Source of the DNA: Desulfobacteraceae bacterium
GTDB lineage: Bacteria; Desulfobacterota; DSM-4660; Desulfatiglandales; Desulfatiglandaceae
Direction: 5' to 3'
Assembly: GCA_030632525.1 (NCBI GenBank)
Contig: DAOVUP010000130.1
Span: forward strand, 1 to 5,602
Length of the DNA: 5,602 bases
Shown: one piece after another, positions 1 through 5,602 of the stretch
Layout of the letters: each line of letters opens with the position of its first letter
Numbering within the stretch: the first letter of the stretch is position 1
Notes under the pieces: model-generated
Database searches by the model: none
What the model saw: the letters and a program-made list of their open reading frames with translations, nothing else
Told to the model about the DNA's origin: nothing
Position numbers and translations under genes: made by a program

Positions 1-1
1 G

Positions 2-955
2 CCCACATACCGCCCCCCCTTTCCGGTGCAGAAAGGCCTTTGGGGCCAACCCACGGTGATCAACAATGTGAAAACATTTGCGACTGTTCCTGTCCTGGTG
101 GCCCACGGGGCCGGGCAATACCGGGAGATAGGAACGGAAAAGAGTCCGGGCACAGCCATCTTTTCCGTGGTGGGCAATGTGCTCCATGCCGGTCTGGTGG
201 AGATCCCCATGGGCGTGGACCTGCGCACCCTCATTTTTGATATCTGCGGCGGTGTTCCCAACAAAAAGGCTTTTAAGGCAGTGCAGATCGGCGGGCCTTC
301 CGGAGGGTGCCTGCCAGCGGACTTCTTAGACACGCCCATAGATTTTGACTCCCTGACCGAGGCGGGGGCCATGATGGGATCCGGCGGTATGGTGGTCATG
401 GATGAGGACACCTGCATGGTCGATATGGCCCGGTATTTCCTGGATTTTACCCAGAAGGAGTCCTGCGGCAAATGCACCTTCTGCCGCGTAGGCACCCATC
501 ATCTGCTGCAGATTTTGGTTCGCATCACCAAGGGGGAAGGCCGTGAAGGAGATCTGGAAATTCTGGAAGCGCTTAGTGAAGACATTAAGGCAGGGTCCCT
601 TTGCGGTTTGGGAAAGACGGCCCCTAACCCGGTGTTGACTTCCCTGAGATATTTCAAGGATGAATATGAGGCCCACATCAAGGAAAAACGGTGTCCTGCC
701 AAGATGTGCAGAACCCTGACCGCCTATTATATTGATTTAGAAAAATGCGCCCGAGGATGCGACGCATGCGTTGGATGCTGCCCCGTAGAGGCTATCTTTA
801 CCACCCGCAATCGAAAAAAAGGGGTGGACCAGACCCTTTGTGTCAAATGCGGTGAATGCGTGACGGCCTGCCCCCCGGAGTACGATGCGGTCAGGAAGGT
901 GTCGCCACCTAACCTGGCCCCCATTGTGGAGCGACCCTTGGAGATTGATGATTGA
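2..955 (+). CDS. NuoF/HndC-type NADH-binding flavoprotein subunit with C-terminal 2x[4Fe-4S] ferredoxin domain (5'-truncated)
   Basis: This is the C-terminal 317 residues of a NuoF-family subunit, which takes hydride from NADH onto FMN and passes electrons to iron-sulfur clusters in the cytoplasm. The reading frame is open to the window edge and residues before the GTG at 26 still match the family (a PPFP then GLWG..PT.INNV block), so the gene starts upstream and the FMN/NADH-binding N-terminus is missing. Visible parts: an SLBB-like segment (about residues 50-110), then the N3-type cluster motif ESCGKCTFC (Cys155, 158, 161) with the fourth ligand Cys201 in SLCGLGK. The C-terminal extension (about 240-300) has two ferredoxin motifs: Cys249-x3-Cys253-x2-Cys256-x3-Cys260-Pro and the canonical Cys280, 283, 286, 290-Pro. 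Complex I NuoF lacks this extension; HndC/HydB-type hydrogenase and related soluble complexes have it. The partner catalytic subunit is not in view. The stop codon lies inside a 7-bp repeat array. Confidence 0.93.
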   Translation, partial: PTYRPPFPVQKGLWGQPTVINNVKTFATVPVLVAHGAGQYREIGTEKSPGTAIFSVVGNVLHAGLVEIPMGVDLRTLIFDICGGVPNKKAFKAVQIGGPSGGCLPADFLDTPIDFDSLTEAGAMMGSGGMVVMDEDTCMVDMARYFLDFTQKESCGKCTFCRVGTHHLLQILVRITKGEGREGDLEILEALSEDIKAGSLCGLGKTAPNPVLTSLRYFKDEYEAHIKEKRCPAKMCRTLTAYYIDLEKCARGCDACVGCCPVEAIFTTRNRKKGVDQTLCVKCGECVTACPPEYDAVRKVSPPNLAPIVERPLEIDD

Positions 956-977
956 TGATTGGCGATTGTTGATTGCT
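943..977 (+). repeat. Degenerate 7-bp tandem repeat, five units (consensus GATTGNT)
   Basis: Five consecutive heptamers can be read: GATTGAT, GATTGAT, GATTGGC, GATTGTT and GATTGCT. The first five bases are constant and only the last two vary. The array begins inside the 3' end of the NuoF-like gene and supplies its last codons and its TGA stop (953-955). A 7-bp period is not a multiple of three, so it is not protein-level repetition. It resembles in style the heptanucleotide STRR repeats described in cyanobacteria; whether a related dispersed family exists in this genome cannot be seen here. Confidence 0.8.
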
Positions 978-1021
978 GGAGCAAAACAGACTTGTCCGCT
1001 TGATTTGTGGCGGAAATACCG

Positions 1022-1056
1022 GTTTATCGTTGCGGGTTGCGGGTTTATTGGTTGAT
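1022..1056 (+). repeat. Second 7-bp repeat array (GTTTATC / GTTGCGG units)
   Basis: Five heptamers follow in phase: GTTTATC, GTTGCGG, GTTGCGG, GTTTATT and GGTTGAT. The two central copies are identical and the first and fourth differ by one base, giving an A-B-B-A arrangement. It lies wholly in the gap between the NuoF-like and NuoG-like genes, 44 bp after the first array, but has a different unit. No hairpin or terminator is formed by it. Confidence 0.65.
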
Positions 1057-1127
1057 TCGTGAGATCAATTAGAAATGACCTCTCAGATTCAATGGGTAAA
1101 AATCTAAACACCAGACACTTAATAAAC

Positions 1128-1802
1128 ATGATCAAAATCATTGTGGACAACAGGGAAATTCAGGTAGAGGAGGGCGCCAATCTGCTCAAGGCCTGCCTTG
1201 ACCATGAGGTGTATATTCCCAACCTGTGCTATATGGACATGCTGGAACATCCACCCGCTTCCTGCCGACTATGCTTTGTGGAAATCGAGGGACGCGAACA
1301 GCCGATCCCTTCATGCCAGGTGGAAGCAGTAGAAAACATGGTGGTGAAGACCGACACCCCGACGGTGCGGCGACTGCAGCGAACAGCCCTGGAGCTGCTT
1401 TTGTCCGTACACCATGTGGACTGCGGTCATTGTCCCGCCAACAAGAAGTGCGAACTTCAGAAGATCGCCCGGTTCCTGAAAGTGGGTCTCAAGCCCAAAC
1501 GCCTTGAACATTCCCTGAAAGATCAGGAAATAGTTGATGATCATATTTTTCTGAATCACCACCCCAACCGGTGCGTCCTGTGCGGCAAATGCATTCAGGT
1601 CTGCCGCAAGACGCACGGCGCCCCTCTCATGGATTTTGCCGGTCGGGGTTTCGCAACGGTGATCAGTTTTTATGGCCAGCAAAGTGCAGAGACCGTTCCA
1701 TGCGGGCATTGCCTGACCTGCGTAGAGATCAGTCACGAGGGGGCCAGTACCCCAAAAGGTAAGCAGGATCAAACAATTCCATGTTACAAATCGGCGCTTT
1801 GA
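1128..1802 (+). CDS. Short NuoG/HoxU-like iron-sulfur subunit, second cubane motif degenerate
   Basis: A 224-residue electron-wire subunit resembling the N-terminal part of NuoG, HndD or formate dehydrogenase alpha, and HoxU in size; no catalytic domain follows. Domain order: a 2Fe-2S ferredoxin domain with Cys34-x11-Cys46-x2-Cys49-x13-Cys63, a His-Cys 4Fe-4S site with His95-x3-Cys99-x2-Cys102-x5-Cys108, a 4Fe-4S motif at Cys149, 152, 155, 159, a FAGRGF segment (170-175), then Cys192, 195, 198 with Ser202 and His203 where Cys-Pro is expected. It probably carries electrons between the NuoF-like flavoprotein and an unseen partner. The ATG at 1128 was chosen because MIKIIVDN is where such proteins begin; an in-frame ATG at 1092 and GTG at 1059 would only add an unmatched leader rooted near repeats. 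No good Shine-Dalgarno precedes any of them. Its end overlaps the next gene by 22 bp. Confidence 0.88.
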   Translation: MIKIIVDNREIQVEEGANLLKACLDHEVYIPNLCYMDMLEHPPASCRLCFVEIEGREQPIPSCQVEAVENMVVKTDTPTVRRLQRTALELLLSVHHVDCGHCPANKKCELQKIARFLKVGLKPKRLEHSLKDQEIVDDHIFLNHHPNRCVLCGKCIQVCRKTHGAPLMDFAGRGFATVISFYGQQSAETVPCGHCLTCVEISHEGASTPKGKQDQTIPCYKSAL

Positions 1803-2803
1803 AATTAGAAAACTGGCTCATCATGGCCCCCATGGCGGGCATCACAAACCCGCCGTTTCGTTTGATCGCCAAGCGATTAGGGGCCGGTCTCGTGGTCACC
1901 GAGATGGTGAGCGCCGTGGGTCTTTCCCGAGGCCATGAAAAGACTTTTCGTTATTTAGACGGGTTTCCCGAGGAAAAGCCCCTCTCGGTACAGATATTCG
2001 GCGCGGACCCCCAAATCATGGCCATGGCGGCCGAGATCGTGGTTGAAAAGGGCGCCGACCTGGTGGACATCAACATGGGGTGCCCCGCCAGAAAGGTGAT
2101 CAAAAACGGGTCCGGCGGTGCGCTTCTTCGAAACCCGGCTGCTGTGCGGGATATGGTCATGGCCGTCCGCAAGGCCTGCACGGTTCCCCTGACCGTAAAA
2201 ATCCGGGCTGGCTGGTCCCCCGATAATGCTAATTTTCTGGAACTCGCCGGGATCATTGAGGATTGCGGCGCGGATGCAGTTACCGTCCATCCCCGGTTCG
2301 TTAAACAGGGGTTTTCAGGGCAAGCGGACTGGCGCATTATTCGGAAGGTCAAGAAAAATCTCTCCATCCCTGTCATCGGAAACGGAGACGTATTTAAACC
2401 GGAGCTGGCCCTCCAGATGAGAGAAGAAACCGAATGCGATGGGGTGATGGTCGGCCGGGGCGCCATGGGTAACCCGTGGATATTCAGGCAGATTCTGAAT
2501 CTTGAGAAAGGCCTTGAGGCGCGTCCGCCCGATTTGTCCGAAAGAAAAGCGGTCATTCTGGAACATTTCGCGCTCCTGTCCCGGGTGATCGGTGAAAACA
2601 GGGCCTCCAAAATGATGCGGGGGTTGCTCCTGGGATATACTAAGGGTTTACCTCACAGCAGCCGCTTTCGTGGCTCCTTTACACGAATTCATGCTTTCAA
2701 TACAATGATCAGCGCATTGGATAATTATTTCGGGACTCTTTCAAGGGATCGAGGGCTGCGAGTAGATTCAGAAAGAGAAAGGCCGGGGATCGGAGAGCCA
2801 TGA
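1781..2803 (+). CDS. dusB: tRNA-dihydrouridine synthase (DusB type)
   Basis: A 340-residue FMN enzyme that reduces particular uridines in the tRNA D-loop to dihydrouridine with NAD(P)H, in the cytoplasm. The TIM-barrel Dus signature is complete: FMN-site APMAGITNPPFR (16-27), EMVSA, QIFGADP, the catalytic-cysteine block DINMGCPARKV (Cys101), VKIRAGW (Lys140), TVHPR (His170), VIGNGDV (199-204) and GVMVGRGAMGNPWIF near 222-236. A helical tRNA-binding region follows. Length is slightly above the E. coli enzyme of about 320 residues; the extra is an Arg/Glu-rich tail after residue 320. The start MLQIGALKLEN is the usual DusB beginning. A weak AGGA (1765-1768) lies 12 nt upstream, and the start sits inside the end of the NuoG-like gene, so translation may be coupled. 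The DusB rather than DusA/C assignment rests on overall resemblance. Confidence 0.95.
   Translation: MLQIGALKLENWLIMAPMAGITNPPFRLIAKRLGAGLVVTEMVSAVGLSRGHEKTFRYLDGFPEEKPLSVQIFGADPQIMAMAAEIVVEKGADLVDINMGCPARKVIKNGSGGALLRNPAAVRDMVMAVRKACTVPLTVKIRAGWSPDNANFLELAGIIEDCGADAVTVHPRFVKQGFSGQADWRIIRKVKKNLSIPVIGNGDVFKPELALQMREETECDGVMVGRGAMGNPWIFRQILNLEKGLEARPPDLSERKAVILEHFALLSRVIGENRASKMMRGLLLGYTKGLPHSSRFRGSFTRIHAFNTMISALDNYFGTLSRDRGLRVDSERERPGIGEP
2792..2803 (+). promoter_or_regulatory. Shine-Dalgarno and ATGA stop/start overlap for the ispH-ubiA fusion
   Basis: GGAG at 2792-2795 lies 4 nt before the ATG at 2800. The ATGA at 2800-2803 joins that start codon to the TGA stop of the dihydrouridine synthase gene. 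This is a classic arrangement for translational coupling and fixes the start of the fusion gene. Confidence 0.75.
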
Positions 2804-4542
2804 AGGTAATATTAGCAAAGGCAGCAGGATTCTGTATGGGCGTCCGCCGCGCCATGGAGATAGTGATGGCGGAAACCAACAAAAAAGAGGGTCCTCTCTT
2901 TACCTTCGGTCCGCTGATTCACAACCAGCAGGTCCTTGATCTCCTTGAGACGAAGGGGGTGAAGGCCACAGATGACCTCAATGGACTGAAGACAGGACGG
3001 ATTGTGATAAGGGCCCACGGTATTCCTCCAGAGCAACACCTGGCGCTCGAAAAGACAGGCCTCAGGGTTATCGATGCCACATGCCCAAAAGTGACCCGGG
3101 TACAGGCAATTATCCGACATCATACGAATAAAGGCCGCTCAGCAATAATTGTAGGCGACCGAGATCACGCCGAGGTTATCGGCCTGATGGGTTACAGCAA
3201 AACTCCGGCCCACGTTATTCAGGGGGAGAATGACGTTGCCGGTCTGCCCCATTTGGATAGCCCCTTTGTCGTTGCACAGACAACGCAGAATGAAAAAAAC
3301 TTCAGCAATGTGGTAAGGGCATTGAAACAACGATTCCCGGATCTCCTGGTTTTTGAAACCATCTGCGATGCAACACAGGAAAGGCAACAAGAGGTCAGAA
3401 CCTTTAAGGACCAGGTGGATGCTGTTGTTGTGGTAGGAGGATATCATAGCGGCAATACCCAGCGCCTCGCCCAGATATCCGAGGCGGAACATCTGCCCAC
3501 TTTCCACGTGGAAACTGAAAAAGATCTGAACAGAAATAAACTCTCCGGAATGAAGGTTATCGGTCTCACAGCTGGGGCATCTACTCCGCACTGGATGATA
3601 AAGAACGTACTGAAAGAGATAGAAGGGATCCATAACCGCAGGGAAATTTTTCTCATCCTTTGGGCGAAACAGGCCTTCAGATTCTTAGTGTTGAGCAATC
3701 TATTCGTGGCATTAGGAGCTTTTTCTTTCGCTTACGCTGCATCAATGTTGGCAGGAAGGGAGCCGAATCTCACCTTTCCTTTCCTTACATTCCTCTACCT
3801 CTATGCCATGCATGTCTTCAATCACTTCTTGGACAAGGATGCCAGCGCCTACAATGATCCTGACAGGGCGACTTTCCTTCAAACACACAAGGGCCTGTTG
3901 AACACAACAGGCATTACGGCTATTATAATGGCCTTGGCGCTTTCCTACATGATTGGAGTTGTCACCTTCATCGCCTTGACAGCCTTGAGCCTCTTGGGAA
4001 TCATATACAGTATCCCCCTTGTTCCTGAACAATTTCGACACAAGTCCCGCTATGTCAAAATCAAGGATATTCCGGGGTCAAGGAGCCTGTCCGAGGCCCT
4101 TGCATGGGTAGCCGTTATCACTGTCCTGCCGATGCTCGAGACAGGAGGCGGAAAACTGTTGCCAGTAATCATAACCGGCTTAGTCGTATTTTCATGGAGC
4201 TATGCCAGGGCAATTTTCTTCAGTCTCTTCCAGGCACAGGGAGATCTGATGGTGGGAGCCGAAACGCTGCCGATTACATTAGGTGAAAGACGCACTTTCC
4301 TACTTCTGAAAATTGTCCTTCTTGCAAGCGCCTTTATCCTGGTTGTCAGCCCGATCCTCGGTATTGCAAACTGTTTCTGCTATTTAATGCTTGTCCCGCT
4401 TTTTACGCTGTCGCTTTCTCTTGTGGCCTATGAAAAGCAGTGGCTCTATCCCGGAATTGCCCTCGAAGCCTTAGTCGAAAGCAACTTCCTCCTCACCGGG
4501 CTCCTGGCCTTGATCTGGCAGACCTTTTTATGGCAGCCGTAA
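2800..4542 (+). CDS. ispH: IspH (HMBPP reductase) fused to a UbiA-superfamily prenyltransferase membrane domain
   Basis: A 580-residue fusion. Residues 1 to about 275 are a full IspH (LytB), the last MEP-pathway enzyme, reducing HMBPP to IPP and DMAPP with a [4Fe-4S] cluster. Cluster ligands Cys12, Cys95 and Cys189 are present, as are His41, His73 and His123, the proton-relay Glu125 (HAEV), the QTT block (160-162), Ser217/Asn219 (HSGN) and Ser261 (AGAS). From about 286 a hydrophobic domain with roughly eight or nine membrane segments runs to the end. Its second aspartate motif, GDLMVGAETLPITLGE from Gly481/Asp482, is typical of UbiA prenyltransferases. The first motif is divergent: NHFLDKD at 341-347, followed by NDPDRATF. 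The frame is continuous, with no stop or plausible internal start at the junction. The gene overlaps dusB by 4 bp and the glycosyltransferase by 13 bp. The IspH half should be active; the prenyl acceptor of the UbiA half cannot be told. IspH fused to ribosomal protein S1 is known elsewhere; this partner is different. Confidence 0.93.
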   Translation: MKVILAKAAGFCMGVRRAMEIVMAETNKKEGPLFTFGPLIHNQQVLDLLETKGVKATDDLNGLKTGRIVIRAHGIPPEQHLALEKTGLRVIDATCPKVTRVQAIIRHHTNKGRSAIIVGDRDHAEVIGLMGYSKTPAHVIQGENDVAGLPHLDSPFVVAQTTQNEKNFSNVVRALKQRFPDLLVFETICDATQERQQEVRTFKDQVDAVVVVGGYHSGNTQRLAQISEAEHLPTFHVETEKDLNRNKLSGMKVIGLTAGASTPHWMIKNVLKEIEGIHNRREIFLILWAKQAFRFLVLSNLFVALGAFSFAYAASMLAGREPNLTFPFLTFLYLYAMHVFNHFLDKDASAYNDPDRATFLQTHKGLLNTTGITAIIMALALSYMIGVVTFIALTALSLLGIIYSIPLVPEQFRHKSRYVKIKDIPGSRSLSEALAWVAVITVLPMLETGGGKLLPVIITGLVVFSWSYARAIFFSLFQAQGDLMVGAETLPITLGERRTFLLLKIVLLASAFILVVSPILGIANCFCYLMLVPLFTLSLSLVAYEKQWLYPGIALEALVESNFLLTGLLALIWQTFLWQP

Positions 4543-5375
4543 GCGTCATAATACCAGCATTTAACAGGGCTCTGAAGGTGTCGAGGGCGATCTCGTCAGT
4601 CCTCTACCAGACCTTTACTGATTATGAAATTATAGTGGTAGACGACGGGTCAACAGACGGGACCAGAGATGCCATGCGTCAGTTCGGGGATAAGATCAGC
4701 TTTATGGCGCATCCATCCAATCTCGGCGTCTCCGCGGCAAGGAACACCGGCATCAGAGGATCAGACGCTCCCCTTGTCGCATTCCTCGATTCCGATGATT
4801 ACTGGCTGTCTGAAAAATTAGAGGTGCAAATCCCATTTTTTAAAAGCCATCCCGAAGCAATGATCAGCCAGACCGAGGAGATCTGGATTAGGAACGGACG
4901 CTATGCCAACCCAAAAACAAGGCACCTTAAACCTTCTGGAGACGTTTTTGAACCTTCTTTGAAACTATGCCTTATCAGTCCGTCAGCAGTGATGCTGAGA
5001 CGATCACTCTTAGAAGAGGTGGGGCTCTTCGATGAGGATCTGCCGGCCTGTGAAGACTACGACCTATGGCTCAGGATTGCCTGCCGCTATCCCGTTCATC
5101 TGATCCATGAGAAACTGGTCGTGAAAGAGGGCGGCCACCCCGACCAGTTATCCTCCCGGTACAAGGGGATGGATCGGTTCAGGATAAGGGCTCGTGTCAA
5201 GCTCATAGAGGGTGGTATACTTAACGACAAACAGCTAATGGCAGCCATTGCAGAGCTCTCTTTGAAATGCCGGATCTACGGTACAGGTTGCATAAAGCGG
5301 GGGAAGAGGGATGAGGGAGATTTCTATCTGCAGCTTCCAGAAAGGCTTCATGAGGAGTATGGAGTAAGAAGTTAG
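4530..5375 (+). CDS. Glycosyltransferase family 2 (GT-A fold)
   Basis: A 281-residue inverting-type GT2 enzyme, expected to transfer a sugar from a nucleotide-sugar donor at the cytoplasmic face of the membrane. The N-terminus VSVIIPAFNRA (4-14) begins the GT-A nucleotide-binding fold; VVDDGSTDGT (36-45), NLGVSAARNTGI (64-75) and the metal-binding DSDD (87-90) follow, with the catalytic-region ED at 175-176 in CEDYDLWLRIA. No transmembrane segment is apparent, so it is probably soluble or peripheral. The ATG at 4530 was chosen because the fold starts four residues later; the frame also opens from a GTG at 4440, but those codons lie deep inside the upstream gene. The overlap with the IspH-UbiA gene is 13 bp with only a weak ribosome site, suggesting coupling. 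The last residues (EEYGVRS) are encoded by a 7-bp repeat array that also provides the stop. Donor and acceptor are unknown. Confidence 0.9.
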   Translation: MAAVSVIIPAFNRALKVSRAISSVLYQTFTDYEIIVVDDGSTDGTRDAMRQFGDKISFMAHPSNLGVSAARNTGIRGSDAPLVAFLDSDDYWLSEKLEVQIPFFKSHPEAMISQTEEIWIRNGRYANPKTRHLKPSGDVFEPSLKLCLISPSAVMLRRSLLEEVGLFDEDLPACEDYDLWLRIACRYPVHLIHEKLVVKEGGHPDQLSSRYKGMDRFRIRARVKLIEGGILNDKQLMAAIAELSLKCRIYGTGCIKRGKRDEGDFYLQLPERLHEEYGVRS

Positions 5376-5382
5376 GGAGTAG
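5354..5382 (+). repeat. Third degenerate 7-bp repeat array (consensus GGAGTAN)
   Basis: Units GGAGTAT, GGAGTAA and GAAGTTA are in phase, then after one extra G comes GGAGTAG. The array spans the end of the glycosyltransferase gene, including its TAG stop (5373-5375). It shows the same layout as the array at the end of the NuoF-like gene, with another unit sequence. The third unit has two mismatches and the fourth is displaced by 1 bp, so it is more decayed than the first array. Confidence 0.55.
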
Positions 5383-5453
5383 GCAGGGGTTTGAAGTCGA
5401 AATGGAGAGATGGTTGATGGATTTTGCACGCTGCTTCTTTAGAATGCCGCTGA

Positions 5454-5474
5454 AAGGAAGAAATATGAGATATG
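5454..5474 (+). promoter_or_regulatory. Shine-Dalgarno-like site before the acyl-CoA dehydrogenase gene
   Basis: AAGGAAG (5454-5460) precedes the ATG at 5472. The spacing from its AGGA core is about 13 nt, longer than the usual 5-9. A closer ATG at 5465 opens only a nine-codon frame ending at 5494, so the 5472 start is decided by the protein match and not by spacing. Confidence 0.45.
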
Positions 5475-5602
5475 GGACATTTCAAGGTAAATGAAAAGGA
5501 TGTTTTTTTTATCCTGAAAGAGCAGTTAAATTATGGCAGCCTGTGCGAACTTGATCGGTATCGGGAGCTTGACGGGGAGACCCTCGACATGCTTGTGACC
5601 GA
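5472..5602 (+). CDS. Probable acyl-CoA dehydrogenase, N-terminal fragment (3'-truncated by window)
   Basis: Forty-three codons are visible, beginning MGHFKVNEKDVFFILKEQL and continuing with LCELDRY..LDGETLDMLV. This pattern (D..F.L.EQL, a short spacer, then ..L..ETLD...) resembles the small extra N-terminal domain (Pfam PF12418 type) found on one class of acyl-CoA dehydrogenases, FAD enzymes that oxidise acyl-CoA thioesters to enoyl-CoA. None of the FAD-binding or catalytic residues are in view, so the assignment depends on this short stretch. It is separated from the glycosyltransferase by 96 bp and may be a new transcription unit, although no clear promoter was found. Fatty-acid or aromatic-acid degradation would suit the suggested sulfate-reducing or syntrophic host. 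Confidence 0.65.
   Translation, partial: MGHFKVNEKDVFFILKEQLNYGSLCELDRYRELDGETLDMLVT

Noticed and set aside
995..1014. Possible hairpin TCCGC/GCGGA after the NuoF-like gene as a terminator
   Set aside because: The stem is only 5 bp with a 10-nt loop and no T-run follows.
1059..1127. Upstream GTG (1059) and ATG (1092) as alternative starts of the NuoG-like gene
   Set aside because: They add 23 or 12 residues with no ferredoxin-domain resemblance, the GTG lies directly after a repeat array, and neither has a ribosome-binding site. The family normally begins at the MIKI..DN stretch.
1731..1802. Frameshift as an explanation for the lost Cys-Pro in the NuoG-like protein
   Set aside because: The other two frames through this stretch give either an early stop or residues unrelated to a ferredoxin motif, so the change looks like substitutions, not a shift.
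1951..2610. Long open frame on the minus strand (219 codons) inside dusB
   Set aside because: It lies fully opposite a well-supported gene, its translation is Ser/Arg/Pro-rich without recognisable motifs, and it has the look of an antisense shadow of GC-rich codons.
4440..4529. Extended glycosyltransferase start at GTG 4440
   Set aside because: It would overlap the membrane-domain gene by about 100 bp and add residues unlike the GT2 N-terminus, which begins at 4530 with VSVIIPAFN close behind.
5376..5471. Promoter or terminator in the 96-bp gap before the acyl-CoA dehydrogenase gene
   Set aside because: No convincing -35/-10 pair and no stem followed by a T-run could be found by eye.
5465..5494. 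Nine-codon micro-frame overlapping the acyl-CoA dehydrogenase start, with better Shine-Dalgarno spacing
   Set aside because: Too short to distinguish from chance; no leader-peptide features such as repeated regulatory codons or an attenuator hairpin.

Overview
The window carries six protein-coding genes, all on the plus strand. Both outer genes run off the window. No RNA gene, CRISPR array, insertion sequence or convincing factor-independent terminator is visible. The gene content suggests an anaerobic, redox-specialised bacterium, most likely of the Desulfobacterota (the former deltaproteobacterial sulfate reducers and syntrophs): a soluble NADH-oxidising NuoF/NuoG-type module with extra ferredoxin domains, the MEP isoprenoid route, and an acyl-CoA dehydrogenase with a distinct N-terminal domain. 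The taxon is inferred from gene style only; no marker gene is present.

Left part (2-1802): the C-terminal 317 residues of a NuoF/HndC-type flavoprotein, then a short 224-residue NuoG/HoxU-type iron-sulfur protein. Together they look like the diaphorase (NADH-side) part of a larger electron-transfer complex whose other subunits lie upstream. The two genes are separated by 172 bp, long for subunits of one complex, and this gap holds two arrays of degenerate 7-bp repeats. The NuoG-like protein has lost the fourth cysteine of its last cubane motif.

Middle and right part (1781-5375): three further genes follow with overlapping ends (22, 4 and 13 bp), so translation of the chain is probably coupled. 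They are a tRNA-dihydrouridine synthase of the DusB type, a 580-residue protein that fuses a complete IspH (HMBPP reductase) to a C-terminal membrane domain of the UbiA prenyltransferase superfamily, and a family 2 glycosyltransferase. The fusion is the most striking item: an enzyme making the C5 isoprenoid precursors is joined in one chain to a predicted prenyl-transferring membrane enzyme, next to a sugar transferase. A link to a prenyl-linked lipid or glycolipid is possible but unproven.

Right edge (5376-5602): 96 bp without a gene, beginning inside a third 7-bp repeat array that also contains the glycosyltransferase stop codon, then the first 43 codons of a probable acyl-CoA dehydrogenase. 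The recurrence of unrelated heptamer arrays at gene 3' ends is the second noteworthy signal.
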